Assembly (NCBI GenBank): GCA_024305745.1
Contig: JAHRBS010000010.1
Coordinates: 193,501 to 257,500, forward strand
Source of the DNA: Polyporus tsugae
Taxonomy: Eukaryota > Basidiomycota > Agaricomycetes > Polyporales > Polyporaceae
Reading direction: 5' to 3'
DNA length: 64,000 nt
Below are positions 36,744-48,592 of the stretch, piece after piece (position 1 is the stretch's first letter; each line of letters opens with the position of its first letter). Made by a program: the position numbers and the translations under genes. A model generated the notes under the pieces. That model saw only the letters and a list, made by a program, of their open reading frames with translations, was not told the origin of the DNA and did no database searches.

Positions 36744-38175
36744 CTACACGAATCTCCAACAGCCCTCCCACATAGCCCGATCCTCCGCCCGCACCAGCCT
36801 CGAACCCCCCTCGTCCAGTCTCAAGCTCTCGTACGTCCCCGTTCCGTGCGTGAACACGACGCGCTCCACGTAGTGCCCCCACTCCTTCAGCACCTCCAGC
36901 GCGGCCTTGTTCACGAACCGTTTGTAGCCAGTAGCAACCCACACCCCGTGGCCCTCGTGCTTCGGGCGGGAGAACACCCACGCAAGGGTGATGCGTGCCG
37001 CGTCGTGCCGCAGCCCTGGAGTATCATCGCCTGCGGGACGCTTGAGGCGGTAGTCCACGGCTTGGACTCGGCCGTACCTGTTATCTCCCTGTGCGCAGAC
37101 CAGAGAGCGGGGTCAGAGAGAGTAGGCCTGGTCGTAGAAGTGGACGACATACCTGACCCATGTCGAGCTGCAGAAAGCGTAGGCGGGGAAAGCGCGTTGC
37201 GACACCGTACAGGGACATGGCGGTGCGCTCGTGGTGGATGTGCTGTATAGGCACGTAAACGCTGCCCAGGCGCAGGCTGACGATTTGCGAACCGAGGAGC
37301 TCAGCGACGCGGAGAAGGTGTCCGGTTGAACAGGAGATGATGTGCAGGTGTGTGAGGCTGGGTAGCACGGCGCGGAGAGACATCAGGAGACGGAAGGTGC
37401 AGGCAAGAGAAGAGATCGCTGTGAACCGGAAGCTCGAGTAGTCGGTTTGCACGGACGGAGGGATTTCTCCGAGATCGAGGTACTTGAGCTGGCAATGCGA
37501 CTGGAGAAAGGCCAAGAACGGGTCGTCGAGGAACAGGGGCATCCGGAGGGAAAGGCTGCGGAGAGACGGGAATCGTATGCTCAGGATCATCTGGAGTACG
37601 AATAAGCAGTCTCGAGGAAGCCGGGTCTCGAAGAGCTTGAGCGTGAGGTGCTTTAGCTTGTCGAGTGAACGCAAGAGAGATGGGATAGCAGCAAGGCTGG
37701 CATGGGGGTCGTTGTCTTCGATGGACGGGATATGGATGCTCGTGACGAATGCTGCCCGATGCGGGGAGGCGGAAATGGACTGGATGAAGATTGCGAGGGA
37801 CAAACCTGACCCAAGGATGACGTTACGATACAAAAGGCGTTCGGCTTCGTAGCTGAGCGTTTGATTGACCAACATGAGAACCTGCAAAGCGCGTTCGTCC
37901 ACGTGTCCAAACACTTCCGCCCAGAGTTCAAGAGGTAGTTGTGCGTGTGCCTCATAAGACGAGGATTTCTCAGAGTCTGGAGATGGCGATAGAAGAGCAG
38001 GAGACGAGAGAGGGGACTCCGAGGACGACGACTGGGAAGATGAAGCGGCAGAAGACGACGAAGCACCAGAATGCGGAGATGAAGGTAAAGGTGAGGACGA
38101 GAAAAGCGAAGCCGCATGGAACGATGGCGGTCCTGTGAGTGATGGCGGTCCCGCACCATGGTCGGTACGTTGCAT
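36744..38175 (-). CDS. F-box protein with LRR-like middle
   Basis: Two exons (38175-37153 and 37088-36744) give 455 aa. The first 75 residues are Ser/Pro-rich. An F-box follows at about 79-120 (QLPLELWAEVFGHVDERALQ, then LVNQTLSYEAERLLYRNV). The middle carries leucine-spaced repeats such as LDKLKHLTLKLF, FPSLRSLSLRM and LPSLTHLHII. The family landmark FPRLRFLQLDM sits just before the intron. The C-terminal module contains ITLAWVFS, a KAALEVLKEWGHYVERVVF stretch and a final W-R-F-V. It is probably an adaptor of an SCF ubiquitin ligase with unknown target. The same F-box, LRR, FPRLRxLQxDM, intron and YVERVxY layout recurs in the genes at 47230, 49039, 56624 and 62665. Confidence 0.85.
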
Positions 38176-38926
38176 AAACCAGTAGATATGTAGACTTAGA
38201 ACTTACGAACACCGTATCCTTTTGTGTCCACGCTGCCCAACACTTCAGCAGTCTCCCTTGGTGGCAATCTCCTTGTTCTTCGCTTCAAGAAGGCAAATAG
38301 AGAGCATGTCGGCATCGTTCGTTCCAAGAGTCTTTCTAGAGGTTATGAGGATGGCAAGGTCTTGAGCAGCGTCAAAGGCGGTATCCACGCAACCAGGTTG
38401 GACCTGGCGAAATTGGTCCGGTTGGGTCGGAGCCAACAGCCCCTTCGATGGCACCCGAGACAGCGCATCAAGAACTATAATCCCAAGAAATAGAAACCTT
38501 ATTTCATCCTGTGGCCCATGGTTAACGTCGATATCGGACCAGAAAGCTGAGGGAGGTATGAGGAGAGGCGGCTAGCTAGTCGGAAGGTAGTCACTGTCAG
38601 AACTTTGCTGAGTGCTGCATCGCATGCATCACCACTGCCAGACTGGCGCTTAAAGGGTTCGCACGCACAGCCACTCGGTTTTCCGTACGGCGCCGACCAC
38701 TGGCACCTGCCACCCGCCCATCCAATCCAACGTTTCGTCACCTCATTTGCGCCTCCTCCACACCCAGGTATTTCCTGCGTATGTCAGCAGAATTTACTTA
38801 CCGCTGCATATCTGTATTCGCTATCGTTAGGAAATGTCTTCAGCCAGCTAGCGGCCTAGGTCTTGGCGGACGGCTTAGCCATCATCTCCTTCCCTGTCCT
38901 ACCAGGCGCGGCGCGCAGCAACTTTC
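38176..38926. other. Intergenic between divergent genes
   Basis: Upstream DNA of the F-box gene (minus) and of the Ser/Pro-rich gene (plus). No further gene supported. Confidence 0.4.
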
Positions 38927-40273
38927 ATGCCAGCCACCGTCAGCCGCCGCGTTCGAAGATTCTATTCAAATCATATCAATCTTTCTCCAGGAACGAGGAC
39001 GAGTTGTACTCCTTACTCTGCTTTCGACCCTCAGATATCCAGCATGCCTTCGACCCCACTCCCCGAGAACGTCACCCGAAGCCTAGGCCGCTTCCTCTTC
39101 GCTTGCATTCCTCCCGGACAAGCAGTTGTCCAGCTCTTCGACCCGGATCACGGGGATCTCTATCTTGTCAAGGGGTTGGACGACAGCGAGCCCCACTGCA
39201 CCCCAGGCTCACCGGACAACATGCTCTCGGAACTCGGGCTGAGGTCACCGCCACAGGCCCTGCTCACCGAACTCGTCGACAGCCTCAAATTCGCAATGCA
39301 GAACGACCACGGGCACAGTACGGCTATTCCAGACAGACCAGCCTCACCGTCGCCGCTCACGGTCGGCATCTCCACCCTTACCGACTTGAGCGACATGTCT
39401 TTCGCCGATCCTGGTACCCTCGATACTTCCGGGGCTCTCTCTGATCTCCGCGGTGGTGCGCTCTTCTTTGGAGTCGAGAGCGAGGCTCAAGGCGCGTTCT
39501 CTCCCCTCCCTCCCGTGTCTCCCACCCCGCATCGCAGTGGCTCTACCCTCCGGCTCCACGGCGACTCCCACCCTTCCGACGGCGATGCATCCAACTCCTC
39601 AGCCGAGGGCACCGTTGGCAGCGTTTACTCGCAGCCCGACGACGGAGGAGAAGAGCCCTACGTTACCTGCGCCTCGATCCAGCCTTCGTTCAACAGCGAG
39701 GGCTCTGCTATACTCGGCGAACGCTCGTCTTCTTCCCCCCTGAAACTCTTCGGTCTCTCTAGCCTCCCCACCGGACTCTCCCCGTCCTCGCAGGGCACCC
39801 CGTTCTTCCGCACCGGCGACGGCCTGAGCGGCCTCTCTGCCAGCCGCGTAACGGCCGACTTCTCCAACTTCAGCCCGTCCCCCCGACCTCCCAGCGCCAA
39901 GGCGACGCTCACCGGGGCGAGCCCGTTCGTCCGCCCGGACGAATTCCGCGCGGCGTACTCCCCCACCACGTCCACCCCGGTCAGGGACGCGATGCGCCGC
40001 GCGCTGGCGGTCATGATCATGCACCGCAACAGCCCGCGGGCCCGCTCGCCGCGGGGACGGAGTGCCAGGCGCGAGGTGCCGGCGACGTCGCCCCTGTCCC
40101 GATCCGAACTCGTCAGCCTCCCTGCGGGCGAGGCGGCCGCGCGCATCGTGGCCGCGGTGAAGTCGCGCGAGCAGGGGCGCACGCGCGCGTGGGCGGCGAC
40201 GCAGGCGAGCGCTGCACGACACTTGGATGTTGGCGCGAGCATGGGTCCGTCTGCGAGCAAGTCGCGTGTTTGA
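38927..40273 (+). CDS. Ser/Pro-rich low-complexity protein, unknown function
   Basis: A single uninterrupted frame of 448 codons from the ATG at 38927; a second in-frame ATG at 39044 (MPSTPLPENVTRSLGRFLFA) may be the real start, since the first 39 residues look like untranslated leader. The part around 46-130 looks folded (RSLGRFLFACIPPGQAVVQL, LFDPDHGDLYLVKGL, LLTELVDSLKFAM). The rest is disordered, rich in Ser, Pro, Gly and Thr. An Arg/Ala-rich C-terminal part contains VRDAMRRALAVMIMHRNSP and EAAARIVAAVKSREQGRTRA, probable helices. No signal peptide, membrane segment or known domain was recognised. Third-position GC is very high, and codon use looks genuinely coding. Confidence 0.65.
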   Translation: MPATVSRRVRRFYSNHINLSPGTRTSCTPYSAFDPQISSMPSTPLPENVTRSLGRFLFACIPPGQAVVQLFDPDHGDLYLVKGLDDSEPHCTPGSPDNMLSELGLRSPPQALLTELVDSLKFAMQNDHGHSTAIPDRPASPSPLTVGISTLTDLSDMSFADPGTLDTSGALSDLRGGALFFGVESEAQGAFSPLPPVSPTPHRSGSTLRLHGDSHPSDGDASNSSAEGTVGSVYSQPDDGGEEPYVTCASIQPSFNSEGSAILGERSSSSPLKLFGLSSLPTGLSPSSQGTPFFRTGDGLSGLSASRVTADFSNFSPSPRPPSAKATLTGASPFVRPDEFRAAYSPTTSTPVRDAMRRALAVMIMHRNSPRARSPRGRSARREVPATSPLSRSELVSLPAGEAAARIVAAVKSREQGRTRAWAATQASAARHLDVGASMGPSASKSRV

Positions 40274-40865
40274 GATCGAGGGCGAGCCTGTGGTTGGACT
40301 CGTTTGGTTGTGTGTGCCGCCGTTGTTATCTCTAGGGCGTGGATATTGGACACTCGACATATATTTGTTTGGGAACTCCGCAGGTACAACATAGGTGATA
40401 CAGTAGCTGTGATTTTATCTTACCGTGGTTCAGCAAGACGCGTCTACCCGACCGACCGGCAACTAACCACCGACATCCCTAGGTGAGCCTATCCAAGGAT
40501 TCAACGCTTCAGGCTTTTGGTTGTCCTGGTGTCCGTGTCCTCGCCATGCATATGTATCGAGTCATATACTTATATATTATCCACCTATAATTCAACAGCG
40601 ATTCCAGCCAGCAGAGATACAGCGGTACTATAAGTCTGTGCGCTACGAGGGTCCGCAAGATGGACTAGAGCGGGAAAGGAGGGGCGTGCCACGCGATGGC
40701 TAATAAATACGATATAAATGACAAATGATAACACACGATCGAAGAAGCTTATGAGTCGTGAATCCTCAAGGCTAAGCTCCCGACATCCAAGTGCGACCAT
40801 CATCATCACCAGTGACCACGAACAACTACAAGCAAACTGTTACACCATACTCCACGGCCGGTCGT
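40274..40865. other. Intergenic between convergent genes
   Basis: 3' flanks of the Ser/Pro-rich and His-rich protein genes. Nothing else supported. Confidence 0.4.
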
Positions 40866-41695
40866 TCAAGCGGACGCGACGGGGGTGCCCGAGGGGTGAG
40901 GGTGGTGGGACCCCGAGGGGTGAGGGCGACCGGAGGGGAAGCCAGACGGGAAACCGGAGGGGAGGCCAGATGGAAAACCGGTGGGGAATCCAGACGGGAA
41001 GCTGGTGGGGAAGCCAGACGGGAAACCGGAGGGGTGGGGGTGCCCGGAGGGGAAGCCGGACGGAAAGCCGGAGGGGTGAGGGTGGGCAGAGTGGGACCCG
41101 GATGGGTGAGGGCGACGAGAGTGGGCTCCAGAGGGGTGAGGGCGATCGGACGGGAAGCCAGACGGGAAACCGCGGGCCTCAGCGTGGGGGCGACCGGACG
41201 GAATGCCCGAGGGGTGAGGGTGGTGGGACTCCCCGGAGGGGTGAGGATGGGCAGAGTGGGTCCCGGAGGGGTGAGGGTGATGAGAGTGATGAGAGTGGGT
41301 CCCAGAGGGGTGGGGGCGGCCGGAGGGGTGAGGGCGGTGGGACTCCCCCGAAGGGTGAGGGTGGGTGCCGGAGGGGTGAGGGTGATGAGAGTGGGTGCCG
41401 GAGGGGTGAGGGTGATGAGAGTGGGTGCCGGAGGGGTGAGGGTGATGAGAGTGATGAGAGTGGGTCCCAGAGGGGTGAGGGCGGCCGGAGGGGAACCCGG
41501 TCGGCACACCGGTCGGCGCGCCAGAGGGGAAGGGGTCAACGGCGACGCTGGTCACATCGGACGCGGAGGAGTCCACGGGGGCAGCGAGAGCTACATAGGA
41601 GATGGTGTCAAGAGGTCTCTTTGCTGTGCCGGAAGGAGACACTCACCTCCGCTAACGGCGAGGGCGGCGAAGACGAACTTGAGAAGGTGCATCAT
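40866..41695 (-). CDS. Secreted His/Pro/Gly/Ser-rich repeat protein
   Basis: Two exons (41695-41647 and 41590-40866) give 257 aa. MMHLLKFVFAALAVSGALA is a signal peptide, followed by a short spacer (APVDSSASDVTSVA). Almost all the rest is built from PHPSG-type units: GTHSHHSHHPHPSG, THSHHPHPSG, ESHRPHPSG, and a later block of FPSGFPSG units. The protein has no cysteine-rich or enzymatic domain. Dense His-His-Pro motifs are known to bind Cu, Ni or Zn ions in other proteins, so a metal-binding or cell-wall role is possible, but that is inference. The repeat would have no fixed fold. A TATAAAAA box is at 41808-41814. The underlying DNA is a purine-rich minisatellite. Confidence 0.75.
40880..41520. 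repeat. G-rich minisatellite coding for the PHPSG repeats
   Basis: The plus strand is almost all purine, built from variants of GGGGTGAGGGTG with GATGAGAGTGG. Three perfect 30-bp units lie at 41365-41454. The runs of G on the non-coding strand could form G-quadruplexes. Confidence 0.9.
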
Positions 41696-44003
41696 GTTTA
41701 CGATGTGTTGGGTGGTGTTGGGTGTAGAGTGCAAGTGGATGTCGTTGAACTTCTGGAAGGAATGTAGTAGAGGATAGTAATGGAGAGAATGAACGATGAC
41801 TGGGGGTTTTTATACGTCCGCATAGCGCCTTTTCGAGGTCTGCCGTGGGTGGAGGCAGGTGGAGGCGGAGGGCATCATCCCGCCTTCATCTGCGCAGTAG
41901 ATTAGCGGACATGCGAATAATCAGCATGTCTCATATGACTGAAAAAATTGGGAGTGCATCGACAAGAATAATAGTGATGTCTCCCCGTGGTTCTCAGCGC
42001 CACTAACATTTCGGTTGCGGATCTCGCCGTGTGGAGTTCGGTATCGAAAACGCCTCTGGTTACGCACGGAGCTTTCAGTTCCTCTAATTTAAGTGGGGCC
42101 GCGAACGTCAGCCTTTGTTCTCGAGGGAGGGTGGCGACCAAACGGCTAACCTATTATGTCAGCCAAAGAGGCAATGTGGTTTTCGCGGCGGACAGAGCCC
42201 GTCAAACGGGTCCGTTTTTCTCCATACACCACTATGCGCAGCAGGACTCAGGTCCGGATTTCAAGCTTCAAGCCAACTTCAAGTGTAAGTATTAAGTGTG
42301 ACCCGATCTCGCCTCGTTGATATTAATATGGAACTGCACTTACGTATTTGCTTGAAGAATCGGCCACCCAATTGCGAGCGTGGTCGGTGGTTGACCAAGT
42401 TCGCAAGCTGCGAGATGGATGGTATCAGTGAGAATGTTTGCTTATGAGTATATTCTGGGTCATGCTTGCTCTATAAGTGCCGTCTTGATCGCCGCCACTT
42501 AAGCAGCTGAGACAGACAAGTCGTCGACCACGGGAGGGTAGGCTTGAGACCGTTGCGTAGAGACGGCGACAACCGTGGACCACGATCAAGAGGTAGAAAA
42601 TGAACTCACAACTTGCAGCTTGCGGCGCGTATGGGCGTGAGAGGGCATCCGCGAGGGAGCAGAGTGCATCAGTAAGCCTGAGTGTCGTCCACTTACTTGA
42701 GTCTGTTGCAAAGTTGGGCAATGTGATGAAAGAATGATGCAATAATTTGGCATCTCCTAAAATCATTGCTCTGTTCGAGGTTGGGTTAGCAAAAGAGGTG
42801 ACATGATGGAAGTGCCACGACGTACATATGGCAATTCAACCAACATGATGCAACCACCAGTCTCCACTGGCAGAGCAAACAACGCTCCCGGTTTCCGGGA
42901 AAAACCGGAGGCAGTCACATGTAGACGAGCGCTCCAAAAATAGTAAGATGCCAACAGAGGCGCTAGCCTCATTCAGGTTCGCCCCCGACTGGCAGCGAAT
43001 CCTCTCTACTTCTAAGTACATCATATTTATCTCTGGTGCGTTTGTATTCAAGAACTCAAACCCTAGTCTTGACCCCAGACGCAAGTTGCCAGTCGACCCG
43101 CGGGGAACATTTTGAATCAGGTCGTCCAGACTCTGGTCCACAGCACCGTCCCCCAACAAAAACCTGTCCTCAGTCTCTCGGATTATGCATGAAGCACGCA
43201 TGAAAAGTTTATCCAAACCCTTTTATACGCTAGAAGTAAGTACGATGGCCGGTCATGTCGATATCCGTATCCTATGTGTTGCTATCAACCTCGCCACCGT
43301 CATCCCCAAGAATACCAGCGGTAGGTGTACCCAAAGATTATTTGTGGCTGCATTGCATTCCTCACGCCTGTGGTAACTTCACAAAAGGTTAACTCTCAGG
43401 CTGTGGTCTAGTTCCCGATCGACTCTTCTCATCTCCGTCGGCAGAGCGGCGTCTGCAGCTTCAAGTTCTAGCAAACATCTCCAGCTTGCCGTCAATCCGG
43501 GGCCGTTACGATAAGGGTTCCTGGTACCATCTTCCATGCACCTTTTCCCTCACATCTGCTGACCGCATTCTTAGCAGACTCCCCAAGTACTCCATGTGGC
43601 CGTGTGACACGATGGCCTCGACGGCACCGAGAAGCAGCCCCATGGCTTCGCCACCTCATGGTTACACGCCAGGTGAGCAATGGCAGGGATGCGATGCCGG
43701 CTTGAGCCGGCCCGCGTTCGAGGTGCTTTCGATGAGCGGTCCTCAAAACAAGACGCTTCCGTTCCACATAAGAATTCTGGCCACAATATTACGACACATT
43801 TGCTTCTCAGTGACATCGTTGCGGAATCCGAAGGTCCAGTTTCCCCGCTATCTACATCGTCCTCGTGATCGCCGTTACCGTAAGGTCCGTCCAACACTAC
43901 CTCCTCTTTTTTTCACGGAGAGCCGTGTCTGGTCTCTTGCAAATATAAATGCAACAGCATTCAGGCGAAGGAAGTGTAACACTTCACTGAACGGTTAGCC
44001 GAC
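41696..44003. other. Intergenic, promoters at both ends
   Basis: Left end: TATAAAAA (41808-41814, minus) of the His-rich gene. Right end: TATAAA at 43944-43949 of S10 copy B. In between, frames such as 43216-42836 (minus) look weakly protein-like but have no domain or splice support. Confidence 0.4.
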
Positions 44004-46579
44004 ATGACCTCTGCTCTGAGACTACTCCTCGGTGTCCTCCTGCTCTCCGCGACTGGCGTTTTCGCCAGGTTTGCGGGGAGCGCCATGGAGGGCATGGAAA
44101 CCGCAGAGAACATTCAGCGCGAACAAATCGACCGCCTACGCGACTTCCTAGGTCCGGTGCAGTCCGACCCTGCTCCCGGAACCGTTGCCAAGCGCGAGGC
44201 TCCGATCAGCTTTGCCAACCCCAGGGCGAAGGAATTTTTCGTTGACGGAACCAAGATACCTGACGGTGAGTTGCACGCTGTCGGTTGGCCCCGTCTTCCC
44301 TCGCTGATTCTCGACGCAGTAAACTTCGACGCGGGCCCGTCTTGGGCGGGTTTGATGCCCATTTCCGGTGCCAGGAATGAGACGCGCAAGCTGTTCTTCT
44401 GGTAAGCTCCTGCCCTTTGAAGGATTTCTGGCCTTCGTCACGACGTTATCCAAGGTTTTGGCCTACCAACAATATCTCGAACGTGAACGATCTTCTTTTC
44501 TGGACGAATGGTGCGTTGCCCTAGGTCACGAACTCGACTTAATTGTAGGCTGAACAGGTCGTGTCGGCAGGTGGTCCCGGATGCTCTTCTCTTGAAGGTT
44601 TCCTGCAAGAAAACGGTCCTATCTGTGAGTATGATTGACGGAAGTGAAGTGAAGTGAAACTCACGCCTCATACACAGCTTGGTCCTGGGGTCAGGCGGAA
44701 CCAACGCCGTGAGTTCACAGACGACTCTGTACTGGCAAGCAGGAGGGATATTAATTACTTACGTCTTAGAAACCCCTGGAGTTGGACGAACCTCTCCAAC
44801 GTCCTGTGGGTTGAGCAACCAGTCGGCGTACGTTACTTCAAGCCCTCATCAATAGGTGCGGCACTATACTTATCCGTGATCAGACTGGCTTTTCGCAAGG
44901 CGAACCAAGCATCAGCAACGACGACGAGCTTGCAGCGCAAGTCGCCGGGTTCCTCGAGCAGTTCCTGGAGGTCTTCGGCGAGCTGAAGGGCAGCAACTTT
45001 TGGGTCAGCGGAGAGAGCGTGAGTGGACTTGCATTTCTCGCATGTGTCCAGAGATCTGACTGCGCGGTGTCAGTATGCCGGATTCTGTAGGTCGCCATGC
45101 GCGAGCTTGTCTCACCGTTCTTCTGACCAGCCACCGCAGACGTGCCGTACATCGCAAATTTCCTGTACGAGCACCCTAACCCGGACCTTCACCTGAAAGG
45201 GATCTGGATCGCCGACCCGTCGCTCAGCTGGGGACTCGTTCAGCAAGAGATCCCTGCGCTCCGCTTCGCACAGGTCCGTCCTCACCCTCCTTTCCATCCC
45301 CATCCGTGTAATTCGTGCGCCTCGTTGACAATGCGGTTTAGGCAAACAAGAATGTCTTTCCGCTCAACTCGACGTTCATGGCCCAGCTCCAGAACATATC
45401 AGACTCATGCGGCTACACAGACTACCTAGACCAGTTCGTGACGTACCCTCCTGCTGGACAGCTGCCTTTGCCTGCCGGTGCGACGATCAACAATGTTACG
45501 CGGGCTGTGAGTGTCTTGCCCGAGTGTAGGATGCACAGTCCGATTCAGAGCGCGGTGGGCGTGTAAGTTGTTTAACGTATCATTACATTGTTGTGCACTG
45601 AAGCTCTGTTGCAGCATCAATCCCGTCTTTGACGTTTACCGGGTGACAGACACGTTCCCCAACCTTTGTGAGTTAAATCCCCCTCCCAGCCCAGCACGTC
45701 ACTGAACCCAATCTCAGGGAGCGTCCTCGGTTTTCCCAGGTCGACTCAGAAGTTCGTCTATTTCAATCGGTGAGTATTGGACCTCAACGATGACGAAGTT
45801 GTCGTTCATGGACTCTTTGACTGGTAGGACTGACGTGCGTGGCCACGGCCGCCCATTGTGTGTTCTTTCCGTCGCTCATCTGATCGGCTCACTAGGTCCA
45901 AGATGCGATCCACGCGCCTCACATCAACTGGGTGGCCTGCGGCGGTCCTGTCTACATAAACCCCACGACCGGCGGCCCGGGGAACGACCAGAGCGTTGCT
46001 TCAACTCTGAGTGTGCTTCCCAACGTCATCGAGAAGAGCGAGAGGGTCGCCATCGTGCACGGTCTTGCGGTACATACCCTACCTCTCATTCGAGGGGGTC
46101 TCATTCATTGATCACGCTGTTCGTAGGACTTCATCCTTGTCGCCGAAGGGACTAGGATCGCTATCCAGTGCGTCTGGGTTGCGTCGTCTTTCGCACTCTG
46201 ACGGGAGATATTGATGCTCGGTCTTCAGGAACATGACGTGGAACGGACTTCAAGGTTTCCAGACCCCAATCGAGGACGAGAGCTTCCTCGTCGACAACAT
46301 GGGCGTCTTCGGGAACATGCACACCGAGCGTGGCTTGACGTGTAAGCATCTCCAAACCTCCTGCGCCCGCCAGCCGCACATCTGACCAGCCGAGCGCGTC
46401 CCACCTCCTCTGTAGTTGTCGAGTTCTACTATAGCGGACATATGACTCCTCGTAAGTCGCGTCAACGAGATTGTGGGCAAGTATGGTCAGACTGACGATG
46501 TTGTGCAGAGTTCGTACCCTGGGCTGCTTTCCAGACGATCGCCTATGTCTTGGGGAAGCGCGACTCGCCTTCTGCTTAA
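44004..46579 (+). CDS. S10 serine carboxypeptidase, copy B
   Basis: Paralog of copy A on the opposite strand. Eighteen exons join in frame to 530 aa: 44004-44265, 44320-44401, 44455-44510, 44571-44624, 44678-44708, 44770-44827, 44884-45018, 45074-45086, 45140-45273, 45342-45562, 45615-45667, 45718-45769, 45828-45834, 45896-46069, 46127-46167, 46229-46341, 46416-46451, 46509-46579. All exon lengths equal those of copy A except exon 14 (174 against 177 nt). The signal peptide is MTSALRLLLGVLLLSATG. Key sites are FWTNGGPGCSSLEG, WVSGES-YAGFYVPYI (Ser226), HGLADFIL (Asp445) and FYYSGHMTP (His504). Exon 13 is only 7 nt (GACTGAC) and exon 8 only 13 nt, so automatic annotation is likely to miss them. 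It is probably secreted and active. Confidence 0.96.
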
Positions 46580-47229
46580 AATTTCGACCCGTGCTTGTGC
46601 TTTGGCAGGATGGATTCGAAAGGAATGCCGAATATGTATTGGGTCGCGTATACGAATCATGCACCCATAACAATTAAAAGTGCATGCGACATATCACCGG
46701 CATTCCAATCATGGCAGAAGTTCAAGTTCAACTTGTTGCCGTCCGGGATGCTGACAAGCCTCCTTTACGGTGGCTGTGACAAGCGCTTGTCTGTATTAAT
46801 GACCTTAGAACTTGTTAGAACTGAGAAACTTACGTCCCACTACAACGTGCTAGAATGTTTCCCTTATCGGATATAATTTAGAATCTAAGGAGGCTGACGT
46901 GTCTTTCAATTTGTATTACTTCCATCTTGCCATCTGCCACCGCATCGTACTACCTAGTACAGAGTCACCTCCGAAAGCTGCGCTGTTGGGCCGCAACTGC
47001 AGTGGCGATAAGTGGGTTCATCGATCTATCATGAGTACTATAACACACATCTGTTGTGTCGTTTGGACTGGATAGGTCTTACTTTCACGGCTGATACAGC
47101 ATACGTATTATAGGACTAGTCGCGATCGCTTGAAGCTCGACGGCTCCTTATCACTAAAACAAATTTGAATGTCCACCACTGGCAAGCCCGGAATAGCAGA
47201 CCGAAAGATCGCGACTCCTTCCGACAAGC
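46580..47229. other. Intergenic, nothing recognised
   Basis: 3' flank of S10 copy B and promoter of the next F-box gene. No further feature supported. Confidence 0.4.
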
Positions 47230-48592
47230 ATGGATGTGAGTCCCCTCCACTGACGATATATGTTGTCAGCGGACTGAAGTGACAGCCTGCGTCCGAATCC
47301 ACAGTTCTTCCTGGGCCTCCAATAAGGCCATCGCTTTCGGTCGCACTGCCTCCAGAATTATGGCTGGAGATTATTGGTCACGTCAAGGACATTGCAACTC
47401 TTTCCATGCTCGCGCGAGTCAATTGCGCATTGCACGACATAGCCGAAAGAGATCTTTACCACACCATCACGCTTGAACGCGATTCCGTCATTCTCCGCTT
47501 CTGCACGTCAGTCTCTGTGTCTCTTCACCATGCGACACTCGTAACACGCCTTCACCTTCCCGCCATCGGAGGCCAGGTGCTGCACGGCCACAGTTCACGC
47601 CTCTTCCTTTCCACCCTCAGCTCGCTGCATAATCTGGAATACCTTACGCTCCGTCTTTTCGACGGTCTGGAGAGAAGCGGAATCGTCGGTGCGAAGGTGT
47701 TTCAGGATATGGTCAGCATGCGCTTCCCTCTCCTCCACGGCTTCTCCACAAACCTCTCGGTCTATATCCTCCCAATTGGATTGACGTTCTTCCGAGAACA
47801 CCCTTTACTCGAGGACCTCGATATCAGCTTTAGTCCAGTATCGCATGCGCGGACTGACGGGCTTGCGCACTTCCAGTTGGGTTCGTTACGCTCCATCGCG
47901 TGCGGTGCTTGTTTCCTGCACGACCGCTTCGTCGTCCCTCCGACGCTCACGCATTATCACGCACGAGATATGGACCTGGAACCTGGAGAGCTCCCCCGCA
48001 TAGGGAGGTTGCTCGGTCAGCAGCTCGTCAGCCTGCGCCTCTCAGAGCGCTTTGCGTACCACCGGGAGCATCGTGCCGGCCGCCATGCCGTCATGCTGGA
48101 CGAACTGGTCAGCCTTTTCCCTCGGCTGCGCTTCCTCCAGCTCGACATGCATTTTGTGAGTTTCCTTTGTGAAAACAGTCGGTCGTTCCCTCTCACCCTC
48201 ATCACGATCTCTGTTCGTGCCTCCTACAGGCGGCCGAGCCCTACATCAGCAAGCATATCGTCAATTTTACGGCTGAATGCTCATCGTCTGGGGCCAGCAC
48301 TGTCCGGCGGCCACGGCGGCCGCGCCGCGAGACGCGTCTTACCCTCGCGTGGGCCTGTGACAGACTTCCGTGGACTTCGCGTGTGAACACGGAGCTGGCT
48401 CCGGTCGAGTGGAACGAGTTCCTGAAGTTGACTGCACTCGATGTCCTCCGCAGCTGGGACTACTACGTCGAACGCATCGTGTATAGGCACACGGTCGCCC
48501 CGTGGATGTCAGTGTCGCTGAGCGAGGAAGGGCCGTGGCCGATCTGCAAGGAGAACACACAAATGAAGGACGAGCAGTGGAAGCTGATATGA
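47230..48592 (+). CDS. F-box protein, tandem copy 1
   Basis: Main exons 47286-48155 and 48230-48592 carry the protein. A 6-nt first exon (ATGGAT, 47230-47235) before a GTGAGT donor is the most economical start, because a TGA lies in frame just upstream of 47286; the total is then 412 aa. The F-box is LPPELWLEIIGHVKD followed by LARVNCALHDIAERDLYHTI. Leucine-spaced repeats follow (LHNLEYLTLRLF, FPLLHGFSTNL, EHPLLEDLDISF, LGQQLVSLRL). The landmark FPRLRFLQLDM precedes the last intron. The C-terminal module has LTLAWACD, EWNEFLKLTALDVL, YYVERIVYRHT and a final EQWKLI. It is a probable SCF substrate adaptor with unknown target and is closely related to the next gene. Confidence 0.85.

Noticed and set aside
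38927..39043. First 39 codons of the Ser/Pro-rich gene as certain coding sequence
   Set aside because: Composition changes at the second ATG (39044). The earlier part may be leader; kept only as a possible start.
40718..41777. Long plus-strand frames through the G-rich repeat
   Set aside because: They arise because the minisatellite is free of stops in several frames. The minus strand has the signal peptide and splice sites.
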